Origin: an uncultured Eubacteriales bacterium
GTDB lineage: Bacteria > Bacillota > Clostridia > Oscillospirales > Oscillospiraceae
Length of the DNA: 64,000 nucleotides
Assembly: GCA_900546255.1 (NCBI GenBank)
Contig: URCB01000001.1
Coordinates: 1-64,000, forward strand
Direction: 5' to 3'
Shown here: positions 16,718 to 26,350 of the stretch, in pieces
How positions within the stretch are numbered: the first letter of the stretch is position 1
Layout: every line of letters starts with the position of its first letter
Position numbers and translations under genes: made by a program
The notes under the pieces: generated by a model
What the model was told of the DNA's origin: nothing
The model's input: only the letters and a program-made list of their open reading frames with translations
Databases searched by the model: none

Positions 16718-18418
16718 TTATCGGGCGGTCATTTCTGCCTTATAGCCCTCTGCCTCCTGCAGAAGCTCCTCTGCCCCCTCCAAAATGGTTTGGGACAAGT
16801 GGCTGCCCCCTGTCAGGCGGGCCAGCTCCTCTTTGCGGCCCTGGCGGTCCAGGTCTTCCACCTGGGTGTATGTCCGGCCGCCGCGCTCCTCCTTATGGAC
16901 GGAGTAGTGGCTGTCTGCCATGGCGGCGATCTGGGCCAAGTGGGTGACGCACAGAACCTGGCAGGTCCGGGAGAGGCGGCTCATCTTTTCCGCCACCTTG
17001 GCGGCTGCCCGGCCGCTGACTCCGGTGTCCACCTCGTCAAAGATCAGGGTTTGGATGCTGTCATTTTCCGCCAAGACATTTTTTAGAGCCAACATGATCC
17101 GGCTCAACTCGCCGCCGGAGGCCACCTTAGCGATGGGCTTTAACGTCTCCCCCACGTTGGCGGACATCAGGAAGGACACCTCATCCATGCCCGTCTCATC
17201 CAACCCCAGTTTGCCGGGTTTGGGGGAAAAGGCTACCTCGAAACGAACCTTAGGCATGTCTAGCTGACGCAGCTCCTCCTCAATGCGGGCTTTCAGCGTC
17301 TCCGCCGCCTGCCGGCGCTTTTGGGAGAGGGCCTCTCCCTGGGCCCGGGTTTTGGCCAACTGTTCCTTACGCTGCTGTTTGAGTTTGGCCAAGCTGTCGT
17401 CGGCCATCTCGATTTGATCCAACTCGTTCTGACAGCGTGCCAGGTACTCCAGCATCTCCGAAACAGAGCCGCCGTACTTCTTTTTGAGCCGGTGCAGGTG
17501 GTCCAGGCGGGACTCGACGGCATCCAATTCCTGGGGAGAAAAATCCAGACTCTCTCGCACGTCCCGAAGGCGCTCCGCCACGTCTTCTGTGGTGTAGCGA
17601 AGTTCTGACACCGCAGAGGACAGTTGGGACAACTCTCCCGACAGGGCGGCCACCCGGGACAATGCGCTTTCCGCTTCGGCCAGAAGGCTGGCTGCCCCGC
17701 TTTGGCTGTCTGTCCCAAAGACGGCATAGTAGGCGCTGCCCACAGCGTCCATCAACTGGTCTGCGCTGCGGAGGATGCCTTTCCGTTCTTCTAACTCCTC
17801 TTCCTCTCCTGGTTGGAGGTTGGCGCGCTCCAGTTCCGCAATCTGAAATTGGAGGGTATCAATGCGCCGGGCTTTTTCCGCCTCGTCCATTTGCAGGGAA
17901 GCAATCTGGCGCCGGATATGATCCAACCGGTCGTACTCCTCTCGATAGGCTTCCCGCACTTCCTCCAGGCCGCCGAAGCTGTCCAGATATCCCAAGTGGC
18001 AGGTCTCATCCAGGAGCTGCTGGCCGTCGTGCTGGCCGTGAATGTCGATCAGTTGGGCCCCCAGGGCTTTCAGCTGGAGAACGGTACAGGGCACGCCCCC
18101 CACCCGGCAGAGGTTTTTTCCATCCCCCTGAATTTTCCGAGAGATGACCAGCTCCCCGTTTTCATCTGGTCCCACACCATTTTCCTGGAACCAGGGCAGG
18201 TTGGGGAGGTTTTGAAACAGCGCGGTAACCAGGGCAGACTTCTCCCCTGTGCGGATGAGGTCCCGGCTGGTCCGCTCCCCCAGCACGGCGCCGATGGCAT
18301 CGATGATGATGGATTTGCCGGCGCCGGTCTCACTGGTGAGGACGTTAAAGCCGGGGCCGAAGGAAATATCTGCCCGGTCAATCAGTGCAATGTTTTCGAT
18401 GTGGAGCAGAGAGAGCAT
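16718..18418 (-). CDS. recN: DNA repair protein RecN
   Basis: 566-residue SMC-like ATPase for double-strand break repair. Walker A is GAGKSI near residue 31, a long central coiled coil spans about 160-360, and the C-terminal half carries VASGGELSRIMLALK and the Walker B TLIFDEVDTGVSGRAA. It follows argR by 24 bp at the end of the long nusB-to-recN run. The argR-recN pairing is standard in Firmicutes. Confidence 0.96.
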   Translation of the reverse strand: MLSLLHIENIALIDRADISFGPGFNVLTSETGAGKSIIIDAIGAVLGERTSRDLIRTGEKSALVTALFQNLPNLPWFQENGVGPDENGELVISRKIQGDGKNLCRVGGVPCTVLQLKALGAQLIDIHGQHDGQQLLDETCHLGYLDSFGGLEEVREAYREEYDRLDHIRRQIASLQMDEAEKARRIDTLQFQIAELERANLQPGEEEELEERKGILRSADQLMDAVGSAYYAVFGTDSQSGAASLLAEAESALSRVAALSGELSQLSSAVSELRYTTEDVAERLRDVRESLDFSPQELDAVESRLDHLHRLKKKYGGSVSEMLEYLARCQNELDQIEMADDSLAKLKQQRKEQLAKTRAQGEALSQKRRQAAETLKARIEEELRQLDMPKVRFEVAFSPKPGKLGLDETGMDEVSFLMSANVGETLKPIAKVASGGELSRIMLALKNVLAENDSIQTLIFDEVDTGVSGRAAAKVAEKMSRLSRTCQVLCVTHLAQIAAMADSHYSVHKEERGGRTYTQVEDLDRQGRKEELARLTGGSHLSQTILEGAEELLQEAEGYKAEMTAR

Positions 18419-18442
18419 GTTCTATCCCCCGTTTCCCCGTGG

Positions 18443-18904
18443 TCAGCCATTCTTGTCCAACATTTTTACGATGTCCAGGCAGAGGTCCTCTGCATCCTGG
18501 GCAGTGCGCATGATGAGAAGCGCAGTGTCATCCCCGGCCAGGCTGCCTACCATGTTGGGCAAGTGCATCCCATCCAGGGCAGAGCAGGCGGCCGAGGCCA
18601 GGCCGGGCATGGTTTTCAGCACCACGATATTCTGGGCGCTGTCAAAGGAGGTGACGCTTTCCCGGAAGATGTTGTTCAGGCGGCCTGCTACGTTCAAAGA
18701 GGTTTTGCGCTCACTGACAGTATATTTATAGGTGCTGTGGCCGGTGAGTTCCTTCACCAGGTGAAGCTCCTTAATGTCCCGGGAAATGGTGGCCTGGGTG
18801 GATTTGAGCCCCTTCTCCCGCAGCTTCTCCAACAGTTGGTCCTGGGTTTCGATGTCGTATTCCTGGATAATGGAGAGGATTTCGGCCTGTCGTCTGGCTT
18901 TCAT
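18443..18904 (-). CDS. argR: Arginine repressor
   Basis: 153 residues: N-terminal winged helix (about 1-70, with STQATISRDIKEL) and C-terminal arginine-binding, hexamer-forming domain containing LAGDDTALLIMRT. Regulates arginine synthesis and catabolism. Its start codon overlaps the nadK stop by 4 bp, so it is translationally coupled. No arginine genes lie in this window. Confidence 0.95.
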   Translation of the reverse strand: MKARRQAEILSIIQEYDIETQDQLLEKLREKGLKSTQATISRDIKELHLVKELTGHSTYKYTVSERKTSLNVAGRLNNIFRESVTSFDSAQNIVVLKTMPGLASAACSALDGMHLPNMVGSLAGDDTALLIMRTAQDAEDLCLDIVKMLDKNG

Positions 18905-19776
18905 GACCGGCTCCTCCTTTCCAGTTTATGATTGATCATCTCGTAAAAGCTACGGCCGGAGAGTTTCACCAGGCACAGGCAGCGGCGGGAGCGGCTGACC
19001 TCCACGGTGTCCCCGGAGATGAGTTTAAAGGCTTTGCCGCCGTCCACGGAGAGGTAGGCCGTCTTCCGGCTCTGTTTGGGGACGGTGATATCAATCAACC
19101 GGTTTTTGTCCAGCACCATCGCCTTGGATTGGAGGGTATGGGCGCTGATGGGGGTCATAATGATATTCTCTGCCGTGGGCTCTACAATGGGGCCGCCTGC
19201 GGACAGGGAGTAGGCGGTGGAACCGGTGGGGGTGGCCAGAATGACCCCGTCCCCGAAGATGTTGGAGATGAGGATCTTGTCCCCATACACCTGCAGGTCA
19301 ATGACCCGAGCCACGGCGCCTTTGGTAATGACGGCGTCGTTGAGGGCCACGCTGCGGAAAATCACCCGCCCGTCACGAATCACCCGAACGTCCAAAAGCA
19401 TCCGGTTTTCCAGGGTGTATTCCCCGCTGACCAGCCGGGTGAGTTGGGAGAGTTCGTTTTGCTCCAACTCAGCCATGAACCCCACGCTGCCCATGTTGAC
19501 CCCCACAATGGGGACGCCAAAACTGCTGGCGTCCTTGGCGGCGTGGAGGATGGTACCATCCCCACCGAAGCAGACCAAGAAGTCGGCGTCCGGCAGTTCG
19601 GTTTTCATCTCCTTGATTTTGATGGTGGGGTCAATCTCCCCGATGTTGTTCTTGTCCACAGGAAAGGGAAAACAGCATTCCGTGTGGACCCCTGCTGCAC
19701 GGAGCAGGGTTTCGCTGCTTTTGGCGGCCTTCAGACCCTTGTCTCGAAAGGGATTGGGGCACAAGACAATTTTCAC
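18901..19776 (-). CDS. nadK: NAD kinase
   Basis: 291 residues; phosphorylates NAD to NADP. The ATP/NAD-binding loop is CFGGDGTILHAAK near residue 70, and the second conserved region NIFGDGVILATPTGSTAYSLSAGG follows. It overlaps tlyA upstream and argR downstream by 4 bp each. Confidence 0.96.
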   Translation of the reverse strand: MKIVLCPNPFRDKGLKAAKSSETLLRAAGVHTECCFPFPVDKNNIGEIDPTIKIKEMKTELPDADFLVCFGGDGTILHAAKDASSFGVPIVGVNMGSVGFMAELEQNELSQLTRLVSGEYTLENRMLLDVRVIRDGRVIFRSVALNDAVITKGAVARVIDLQVYGDKILISNIFGDGVILATPTGSTAYSLSAGGPIVEPTAENIIMTPISAHTLQSKAMVLDKNRLIDITVPKQSRKTAYLSVDGGKAFKLISGDTVEVSRSRRCLCLVKLSGRSFYEMINHKLERRSRS

Positions 19777-20588
19777 GGTTCTTTTCCCTCCAATCTTGCA
19801 TGGGATGCCTCCACCAGGGCGGCCAGATCCCCTGTATAGGGGGGCTGCTCCGCTACGGTGAGGTGGCCTAAATATTCAATGTTTCCCTCTGGCCCTCGAA
19901 TGGGCGAGAAGGTAAGGTCTTTCACAAAAAACTGGCTTTCTGCTGCGTGGCGGAGAAACTGCTCCAACACTTCACGGTGGACTGCCTTGTCCCGCACCAC
20001 GCCTTTCTTTCCAACCTTCTCCCGGCCGGCCTCAAATTGGGGTTTTACCAAGCACACCAACTCCCCTGTCTCCTTCAGCAGGGGGCGCAGGGCGGGGAGA
20101 ATCAGCCGCAGGGAGATGAAGGACACGTCGACACTGCCAAAGTCCAAGGGCTCCGGGATGTCATCCTTCGTCAGGTACCGTACGTTGGTGCGCTCCATGC
20201 ACACGACCCTAGGATCGTTGCGCAGGGCCCAAGCCAGCTGGCCGTATCCCACGTCTACGGCATAGACCTTAGCTGCCCCGTTCTGGAGCATGCAGTCGGT
20301 GAACCCACCGGTGGAAGCACCGGCATCAATGGCCACGGCACCTTGTAAGGAGGGCAAGTCAAAAACAGCCATGGCTTTTTCTAGCTTCAACCCACCCCGG
20401 CTGACATAGCTCAGCGTTTGACCGTGGACTTCCAACTTGGCATCTTCTGGCACGGAAGCGCCGGCCTTGTCCATCCGACGCCCCTCCCAAAAGACCTGCC
20501 CCGCCATGATGATGGCCTGGGCCTTTTGGCGGCTTTCTGCCAAGCCCTGCTCAGTGAGCAGAACATCCAGTCGTTTCTTTCCGGCCAT
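19773..20588 (-). CDS. tlyA: TlyA-family rRNA 2'-O-methyltransferase
   Basis: 271 residues with an N-terminal S4 domain (RLDVLLTEQGLAESRQKA) and an FtsJ/RrmJ-like methyltransferase domain with SAM motif AIDAGASTGGFTD and the later VDVSFISLR. TlyA methylates riboses in 16S and 23S rRNA; related proteins are often labelled hemolysin A. The start at 20588 (MAGKKRLDVLL) gives the usual family length and overlaps dxs by 38 bp. Confidence 0.92.
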   Translation of the reverse strand: MAGKKRLDVLLTEQGLAESRQKAQAIIMAGQVFWEGRRMDKAGASVPEDAKLEVHGQTLSYVSRGGLKLEKAMAVFDLPSLQGAVAIDAGASTGGFTDCMLQNGAAKVYAVDVGYGQLAWALRNDPRVVCMERTNVRYLTKDDIPEPLDFGSVDVSFISLRLILPALRPLLKETGELVCLVKPQFEAGREKVGKKGVVRDKAVHREVLEQFLRHAAESQFFVKDLTFSPIRGPEGNIEYLGHLTVAEQPPYTGDLAALVEASHARLEGKEP

Positions 20589-22425
20589 ACCGGACCACCT
20601 CCCGGGCTTTTTGATATAACGATTCCACATCCAGCCCGCAGAAGGCCCGCAGCTGGGACACGGTTCCATGGGGGATGAACCCTTCCCCGCAGGAACAGAG
20701 GACGGTATTCTTTAGACCTATCCCCTGGGCTGCCACGGCGGCCAAAATGCCTTCTCCCGGGCTACCCATGGAGACGCACTCCTGGGCCACCAAAAGGCGG
20801 CCAGTTTTTTGGACAGAGTGCAGCACCTCCTGGGTGGGTAGAGGGATGATCTGATTGAGCTTAATGACCTCTGCCCCAATGCCGTCTCGCTGGAGGCGGT
20901 CTGCCACGGCCAGAACGTTCCCTGTGAGGGAGCCAAAGGTGACCAGGGAGAGGTCCTCCCCCTCCCGGAGGACACAAGCCGCGGGGCCGCTGTGGTTCTC
21001 GTGGTATTGGGTTTCCCCGCCGCGGGGATAGCGCACCGCCACGGGGCCGTTGCAGTGGTGAACGGCCTGGTTCAGCATATCGGAAAGCTCCCCTAAACTG
21101 GCTGGGCTGAGCACCGTTATGCCTGGAATGGTCTGGAGGAAACCGGGGTCAAAGAGGCCGTGATGGGTTTCCCCATCGTCCCCCACCAGGCCTGCGCGGT
21201 CTACACAGAAGACGGCATGCAGGTGGTCAATGGCAATGTCGTGTACCAGCATGTCATAGCTTCGCTGGAAGAACGTAGAGTACACGGCGAAAACAGGAAT
21301 GAGCCCCTGTTTGGCCATACCCGCAGCCATGGACACGGCGTGTTCCTCTGCGATCCCCACGTCGAAAAACCGTTCAGGGAATGTTTTGGCAAACCCAGAG
21401 AGTCCGGTGCCGTCCGTCATGGCGGCAGTGATGGCACAGATCCTGCTGTCTTCCTGGGCCAAATGCACCAGGTCCCGGCCGAAGCGTTGGGAAAACGTCT
21501 CTTCCTTTCTCCCATTGGCTGGGGCGGCTTGGTTCTTTGGACCAATCCCGTGGAACTCATCGGGGCATTTCTCTGCAGGAGGAAAGCCCTTCCCCTTCAC
21601 CGTTTTCACATGGAGAAGCACCGGCCCGTCCACCGAAGCGGCATAGCGGAGCAGACGGGTGAGGCCCTTCACATCATGGCCGTCTACAGGGCCCATGTAT
21701 TGAAACCCCATGTTTTCAAACATGCTGCAGGGCAGAAGGCTGGCCTTGATGGCCTCCTTGATTTTATGGATCCCTTGGTGGATGACCCGTCCCGGCGGGG
21801 TGGCCCGCATAATCTTTCGGTAAATTTCCTTGGCCCACAGATACTGGGGCTTCAGCCGCTGCTTGGCCAGGTGCTGGGCAATGCCGCCCATGCTGGCATT
21901 GATGGACATGCCGTTGTCGTTGAGGATGACCACCATGGGCTCTCCGCTTTGCCCGGCCATGGACAGACCTTCGTAGGCCAAACCGCCGGTGAGGGACCCA
22001 TCCCCCAGGAGTGCCACCACCCGGTAATCCTCCCCCAGACGGGTGCGCGCAATGGCCATGCCCAGCGCAGTGGATACCGCTGCGGAGGCATGGCCTGCAA
22101 TGCAGGCATCGTGCTGTGACTCGGCGGGTTTGGGGAAACCTGCAATGCCGCCGAAGGAACGCAAGGTCTCCATCCTTCCGTTCCGTCCGGTGAGCATTTT
22201 ATGGACATAGCACTGGTGGCCCACGTCAAAGACCAGACGGTCCCGGCTGGTGTCGTACACCCGGTGGATGGCTACGGTAAGTTCCACCACCCCCAGATTG
22301 GAGGCCAAATGCCCCCCTGTGTTGGACACCACTTGAATCACCCGGCTGCGCAGTTCCTGACACAATGCCTCTGCCTCTTGGTCGGTGATGTGAGACAGGG
22401 AAGGATATTCCTTACTCTGGTTCAA
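20551..22425 (-). CDS. dxs: 1-deoxy-D-xylulose-5-phosphate synthase
   Basis: 624 residues from a TTG at 22425, chosen for the strong AAAGGAGG 7 bp before it. TPP-dependent entry enzyme of the MEP isoprenoid pathway, joining pyruvate and glyceraldehyde-3-phosphate. Seen: SNTGGHLASNLGVVELT, the TPP motif GDGSLTGGLAYEG, FFDVGIAEEHAVSMAAG and the transketolase C-terminal domain. Placed right after ispA, so isoprenoid supply genes are together. Confidence 0.96.
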   Translation of the reverse strand: MNQSKEYPSLSHITDQEAEALCQELRSRVIQVVSNTGGHLASNLGVVELTVAIHRVYDTSRDRLVFDVGHQCYVHKMLTGRNGRMETLRSFGGIAGFPKPAESQHDACIAGHASAAVSTALGMAIARTRLGEDYRVVALLGDGSLTGGLAYEGLSMAGQSGEPMVVILNDNGMSINASMGGIAQHLAKQRLKPQYLWAKEIYRKIMRATPPGRVIHQGIHKIKEAIKASLLPCSMFENMGFQYMGPVDGHDVKGLTRLLRYAASVDGPVLLHVKTVKGKGFPPAEKCPDEFHGIGPKNQAAPANGRKEETFSQRFGRDLVHLAQEDSRICAITAAMTDGTGLSGFAKTFPERFFDVGIAEEHAVSMAAGMAKQGLIPVFAVYSTFFQRSYDMLVHDIAIDHLHAVFCVDRAGLVGDDGETHHGLFDPGFLQTIPGITVLSPASLGELSDMLNQAVHHCNGPVAVRYPRGGETQYHENHSGPAACVLREGEDLSLVTFGSLTGNVLAVADRLQRDGIGAEVIKLNQIIPLPTQEVLHSVQKTGRLLVAQECVSMGSPGEGILAAVAAQGIGLKNTVLCSCGEGFIPHGTVSQLRAFCGLDVESLYQKAREVVRYGRKETTGCSAH

Positions 22426-22464
22426 CTCGGTCCCTCCTTTGTCTGGCGTGGAGGACAGAGTCAC

Positions 22465-23337
22465 TTACTTTGTCCTCCCTGCCAGAAAGCGGGCAAGCCC
22501 GCACAGGTAGTCGCTGCCGGAAAAGGGCAAGAGGCAGGCAATGGCCTCTTCGGTGAGGGTGTTCACCCACGCTTGGCAGGCTTCCACCCCTTTCAAGGCC
22601 ACAAAGGTGGATTTCTCCTTGGCCGCGTCAGAGCCAATGGGCTTGCCAAACTCCGCCTCGCTGCCCACCACATCCAACAGATCATCTTGAATCTGGAAGG
22701 CCAGGCCCAACTTCCGGGCATAGGCAGCGGCGGCTGCCTCCTCCTCCGGGGTGCTGTTGGCGGCAATGGCGCCCAGACGGGCTGCGGCCTCAATCATACA
22801 ACCGGTTTTCAGGGCCTCAATGGTGGTGATCTCCTCTTCGGTCAGGGACTGCCCTTCCCCCAGGAGATCCAGCACCTGGCCGCCCACCATTCCGTGGGGG
22901 CCTGCAGCCTGGGCCAATGTGGCAATCCCTTGGCAAATGCGTTCCGGCGGCAAAGGGGCCTTTGCCAGGGTGGCAAAGGCAGCGGTGAGCAGCCCGTCGC
23001 CTGCCAACACCGCATTGGCTTCCCCATATACCTTGTGGTTGGTGGGTTGGCCCCGGCGGAAATCGTCATCATCCATACAGGGCAGATCGTCGTGAATGAG
23101 GGAGTAGGTGTGCACCATTTCCAGCCCACAGGCGAAGGGGAGGGCATCCTCTTCCCTGCCACCAAACAGCCGGCACACCGCCAAGGTCAAAGCTGGACGG
23201 ATCCGTTTTCCACCGGAGAGTAGACTATAGGACATGGCGTCTTTCAAAGCGCCGTAAGAGGGCCACTGGGCGGCATAATCTGCCAAGGCTTTTTCGATGC
23301 GGGTTTGGTCTGCGCGCAGTTGTGTCATGAGTTCCAT
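22465..23337 (-). CDS. ispA: Polyprenyl (farnesyl/geranyl) diphosphate synthase
   Basis: 290-residue trans-prenyltransferase. The first Asp-rich motif is DDLPCMDDDDFRRG near residue 85, the second is FQIQDDLLD near residue 220, and GGKRIRPAL is conserved. Length and neighbours (xseB upstream, dxs downstream) fit IspA, which makes farnesyl diphosphate. Chain length cannot be fixed from the sequence alone. Confidence 0.94.
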   Translation of the reverse strand: MELMTQLRADQTRIEKALADYAAQWPSYGALKDAMSYSLLSGGKRIRPALTLAVCRLFGGREEDALPFACGLEMVHTYSLIHDDLPCMDDDDFRRGQPTNHKVYGEANAVLAGDGLLTAAFATLAKAPLPPERICQGIATLAQAAGPHGMVGGQVLDLLGEGQSLTEEEITTIEALKTGCMIEAAARLGAIAANSTPEEEAAAAAYARKLGLAFQIQDDLLDVVGSEAEFGKPIGSDAAKEKSTFVALKGVEACQAWVNTLTEEAIACLLPFSGSDYLCGLARFLAGRTK

Positions 23338-23339
23338 AG

Positions 23340-23576
23340 TTACGATTCCTCCGGGACAAAGGGGACTTCTTTCAGCTCACCGGTCTCGTCCAGGCGCAGC
23401 TTCATGACTTTTTGCTCCGCTTTGTCCAGCATGGTGACGCATTGTTTCATCAGTTTTGCCCCCTCCTCGTAGAGGGAGAGGGACTCGGCCAGGGGATGGT
23501 CCCCGGCCTCCAATTGGGCGACAATCTCCTCCAGGCGGGCCATGGCCTGCTCAAAGGTCAGTTTCTTTTCTGCCAT
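23340..23576 (-). CDS. xseB: Exodeoxyribonuclease VII small subunit
   Basis: 78 residues with the family core TFEQAMARLEEIVAQLE followed by LAESLSLYEEGAKLMKQC. Small subunit of the exonuclease that degrades single-stranded DNA. Overlaps the end of xseA by 19 bp. Confidence 0.94.
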   Translation of the reverse strand: MAEKKLTFEQAMARLEEIVAQLEAGDHPLAESLSLYEEGAKLMKQCVTMLDKAEQKVMKLRLDETGELKEVPFVPEES

Positions 23577-24781
23577 CGGTGTTTCTCCTTTCCCGTTGCG
23601 GTGCAGGTGACTTGGCCATCCGCCAGACGGAGGGAGAGGGCCTCCCCCACCGACACCTGCTGAATGGAGGAGAGGACGGTTCCGTCCTCCTTTTGGGCGA
23701 TGGAGTAGCCACGGCTCAGCACCCGGAACGGGCTGAGGGCCTCCAGGGAAGCGGCAAGGCGGGCCGTTTGTTCCCGGCCCGTTTGGAGGTTACGCTCCAT
23801 CCCATGGACCAGCCGCTGCTGCTGATAGTCCAGCAGCATTCGCTTCTCCTGAATGGTGCGCAGGGGCGACTGGAGGAAGGGGCTGGCCTTGGCCCGTTCC
23901 AGCCGGTCCCGCCCCTTTTGGAGGGTGCGGTCCATGGCCCGCTGGAGGCGGGCTTCCCAGTGTGCCAGCACGTCCCGGAGTTCCCCTTGGTCGGGTACCG
24001 CACGCTCTGCTCCGTTAGAGGGGGTGGACGCCCGGAGATCGGCGGCAAAATCGGCGATGGTCACGTCCGGCTCATGGCCCACGGCAGCAATCACAGGGAT
24101 CGCTGACCGGGCAATGGCCCGGGCCACCACCTCTTCGTTGAAGGCCCACAGGTCCTCCATGGAGCCGCCGCCCCGGCCGGTGAGGATGAGGTCGGCCATC
24201 TGGCCGGTGTTCACCAAGTCCAGGGCTTGGGCAATTTCCTGGGCAGCTCCCTCCCCCTGGACCCGGACCGGCACCACCAGCACCTTGGCCATGGGCCACC
24301 GGGCCCCTAGGATGCGGATCATGTCCCGCACGGCAGCCCCCGCTGGGGAGGTGATGAGGGCGATGGTGTGGGGATAGGCCGGCAGCGGTTTCTTCCTTGC
24401 AGGGTCGAAAAGGCCCTCTTTGTGCAGGCGGTTTTTCAGCTGCTCAAAGGCGTAAGCCAACTCCCCCATGCCATCGGGCATCATGTGGTTACAGTAAAGT
24501 TGATACACCCCGTCCCGGGGAAACACAGACACCCGACCGGAGACCACCACCTTCATCCCATTTTCCGGACGGAAACGCAGCGACGCTGCCTCCCGGCGAA
24601 ACATCACGCAGCGAATGCTGCTCTCGGCATCTTTCAAGGAGAAGTAGTGGTGGCCAGAGGGGTAAACTTTATAGTTGGAAATTTCACTGCGCACCAGCAC
24701 TTGGGAGAGCAGACGGTCCCGGTCCAACAGGCCTTTGACGTACTGGTTGAGGGCGGTGACGGAAATGGGTTCGGTCATCAT
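23558..24781 (-). CDS. xseA: Exodeoxyribonuclease VII large subunit
   Basis: 407 residues: N-terminal OB fold (about 1-105, with VRSEISNYKVYPSGHHYFSL), then the catalytic domain with ITSPAGAAVRDM, GRGGGSMEDLWAFN and AVGHEPDVTI, then a helical C-terminal arm. Slightly short but complete. Six bp after the TsaD paralogue. Confidence 0.95.
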   Translation of the reverse strand: MMTEPISVTALNQYVKGLLDRDRLLSQVLVRSEISNYKVYPSGHHYFSLKDAESSIRCVMFRREAASLRFRPENGMKVVVSGRVSVFPRDGVYQLYCNHMMPDGMGELAYAFEQLKNRLHKEGLFDPARKKPLPAYPHTIALITSPAGAAVRDMIRILGARWPMAKVLVVPVRVQGEGAAQEIAQALDLVNTGQMADLILTGRGGGSMEDLWAFNEEVVARAIARSAIPVIAAVGHEPDVTIADFAADLRASTPSNGAERAVPDQGELRDVLAHWEARLQRAMDRTLQKGRDRLERAKASPFLQSPLRTIQEKRMLLDYQQQRLVHGMERNLQTGREQTARLAASLEALSPFRVLSRGYSIAQKEDGTVLSSIQQVSVGEALSLRLADGQVTCTATGKEKHRWQKRN

Positions 24782-24787
24782 AGTAGG

Positions 24788-25726
24788 TTACTTCCGTTCC
24801 AAATGGTGGGCTCGCCAGGTGAGGATCGCCGTGCCCATGGCGTTGTCTGTAGAATAGCGGGGCTCGGCAAACACGGCCCCGCAGTGTTGGGTCATCCGCT
24901 CCCGCATGAGTTGGTTGGAGGCCACGCCGCCGGCGCAGAGAACCGGCAGCCCGGGGTACTGCTCCAGTGCCTGGCGGGTGGCAGTTTCCACCCCTTGGAT
25001 AATGGAGGCCAGGACAAACCAGCAGATGTCTGCGGGGCTTGTCCCCTGCTGGGCCAGGGCATTCATCTTGTTTTCCAATCCAGAGAAGGAGAAGGAAGCA
25101 TCGTGCACTTTCACACGGAAGCTGTCCCGGTGGGCGGCCTCCCGGGAGAGGGCGTCCACGGCCTTCCCTGCGGGGAATGCCAGTCCCAGGCGTTTCCCGG
25201 TTCGGTCAATGAGTTGGCCGGCGGAGATATCCGTGGTCCCTCCGATGCAGGTGGCTTTGACCAACACCCCGTCTGGCACTACATGGAGGAGCTCGGTGGT
25301 CCCGCCCGACAGGTGCCACACTAGGTGGGGCCGGTCCAGCAGGTCCATCCGCCCGGCGGACCAAGCCGCTGCGGCGATGTGCCCCTGCTGGTGGGAACAG
25401 GGATAAAAAGGAATTGCCATGGTCGTGGCTAAAACACGGGCCTGGGACTCCCCCGCCAGAAAGCAGGGCATATAGGAGCCCTCCACCTCCCGGGGACGGG
25501 TGCTGGCCCCCACGGCAGACAGCGGGGAGGGCAGGTGCAAGGCGTTTAGGCGCTCTACAATCTCCGGCAGGCGCTTTACGTGTTGGAATAGGGCCTCACT
25601 TTGGCGCAGCCCCAGAGAGCCCTGGGGAACCTCCAGAAGCTTGCCTGCGTTTTCCCCGGTCTCCCCGTCAAACCAGGCGGCGGAGGTGGTGTAGTTGCTG
25701 GTGTCCAGGCCCAGTACACAGCCCAT
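24788..25726 (-). CDS. TsaD/Kae1-family paralogue (non-canonical)
   Basis: 312-residue ASKHA-fold protein. It begins VLGLDTSNYTTSAAW and has the metal-binding HxxxH pattern (HQQGH) and WHLSGGTTELL, CAGGVASNQ and STDNAMGTAI blocks of the Kae1/TsaD family. It differs from canonical TsaD in several blocks (for example SHQQGHIAAAAW instead of the usual HHLEGH), so it is probably a second family member and not the t6A synthetase subunit. The start at 25726 (GAGGAGG upstream) gives a family-like length. It is sandwiched between nusB and xseA with gaps of 2 and 6 bp. Function not assigned. Confidence 0.75.
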   Translation of the reverse strand: MGCVLGLDTSNYTTSAAWFDGETGENAGKLLEVPQGSLGLRQSEALFQHVKRLPEIVERLNALHLPSPLSAVGASTRPREVEGSYMPCFLAGESQARVLATTMAIPFYPCSHQQGHIAAAAWSAGRMDLLDRPHLVWHLSGGTTELLHVVPDGVLVKATCIGGTTDISAGQLIDRTGKRLGLAFPAGKAVDALSREAAHRDSFRVKVHDASFSFSGLENKMNALAQQGTSPADICWFVLASIIQGVETATRQALEQYPGLPVLCAGGVASNQLMRERMTQHCGAVFAEPRYSTDNAMGTAILTWRAHHLERK

Positions 25727-25728
25727 GG

Positions 25729-26208
25729 TCAGGCCTCCTCTGGTGCGGGTTTGGCCGGCGTATCCGGAAACTCTGCCCGGACAAAGGCCCCCAAAATGCC
25801 ATTGATGAAGGAGACAATTTTCTCGTCCTCGTACTTTTTCGCAATCTCTACTGCGTCGTTGATGGAGGCAGCGGCGGGGATATCGGGCCGGTAGAGGATT
25901 TCGTACATCGCCACACGCATGATGGCAGCGGCAGGCAGTGGGATGCGCGCAAAGTTCCAATTCTTTGCGTACTGTGCAATGTACTGGTCCAGTTCCGGGC
26001 CGTGTTCAGCCACGCCGCGAACTACATCTTGGATGTATTGCAGCTGCTTCTCGTTGGGGTATTCCCGGTAAAGGGGATCCTCCTCCCCCCACTGCAGGAA
26101 ACGCGCCCGGTCCAGCCGCTCCTGGAGGAGTTCCTCGGCGGACTGGCGGGAAAATCCCAGGGAATAGGCACAGTGGATGGCAATCTCACGTGCAGCAGTT
26201 CTTGTCAT
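25729..26208 (-). CDS. nusB: Transcription antitermination factor NusB
   Basis: 159 residues, all-helical NusB fold. Seen: TRTAAREIAIHCAYSLGF at the N-terminus and PAAASINDAVEIAKKY followed by FINGILGAFVR at the C-terminus. Acts with NusE/S10 at boxA in rRNA operons. Slightly longer than average because of a mid-protein insert. Preceded by a GGAGGAA ribosome site. Confidence 0.94.
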   Translation of the reverse strand: MTRTAAREIAIHCAYSLGFSRQSAEELLQERLDRARFLQWGEEDPLYREYPNEKQLQYIQDVVRGVAEHGPELDQYIAQYAKNWNFARIPLPAAAIMRVAMYEILYRPDIPAAASINDAVEIAKKYEDEKIVSFINGILGAFVRAEFPDTPAKPAPEEA

Positions 26209-26273
26209 ATGGTATTCCTCCCACGGCGGACCAAGCCGCCGGTTATCATAAAACCAGGGTTACATTCCTTTTC

Positions 26274-26279
26274 ATTATA
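26274..26279 (-). promoter_or_regulatory. Candidate -10 box ahead of nusB
   Basis: TATAAT on the minus strand, about 65 bp before the nusB start, in AT-rich sequence. The -35 region is poor, so the call is tentative. A GGCGG / CCGCC hairpin lies between it and nusB. Confidence 0.4.
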
Positions 26280-26350
26280 TACAGGAATATGCAAAAAAGA
26301 AAGCCCTCTTGGAGATTTCAGGCAAACTTTTTCCGTGCTTCTGGCGACAG

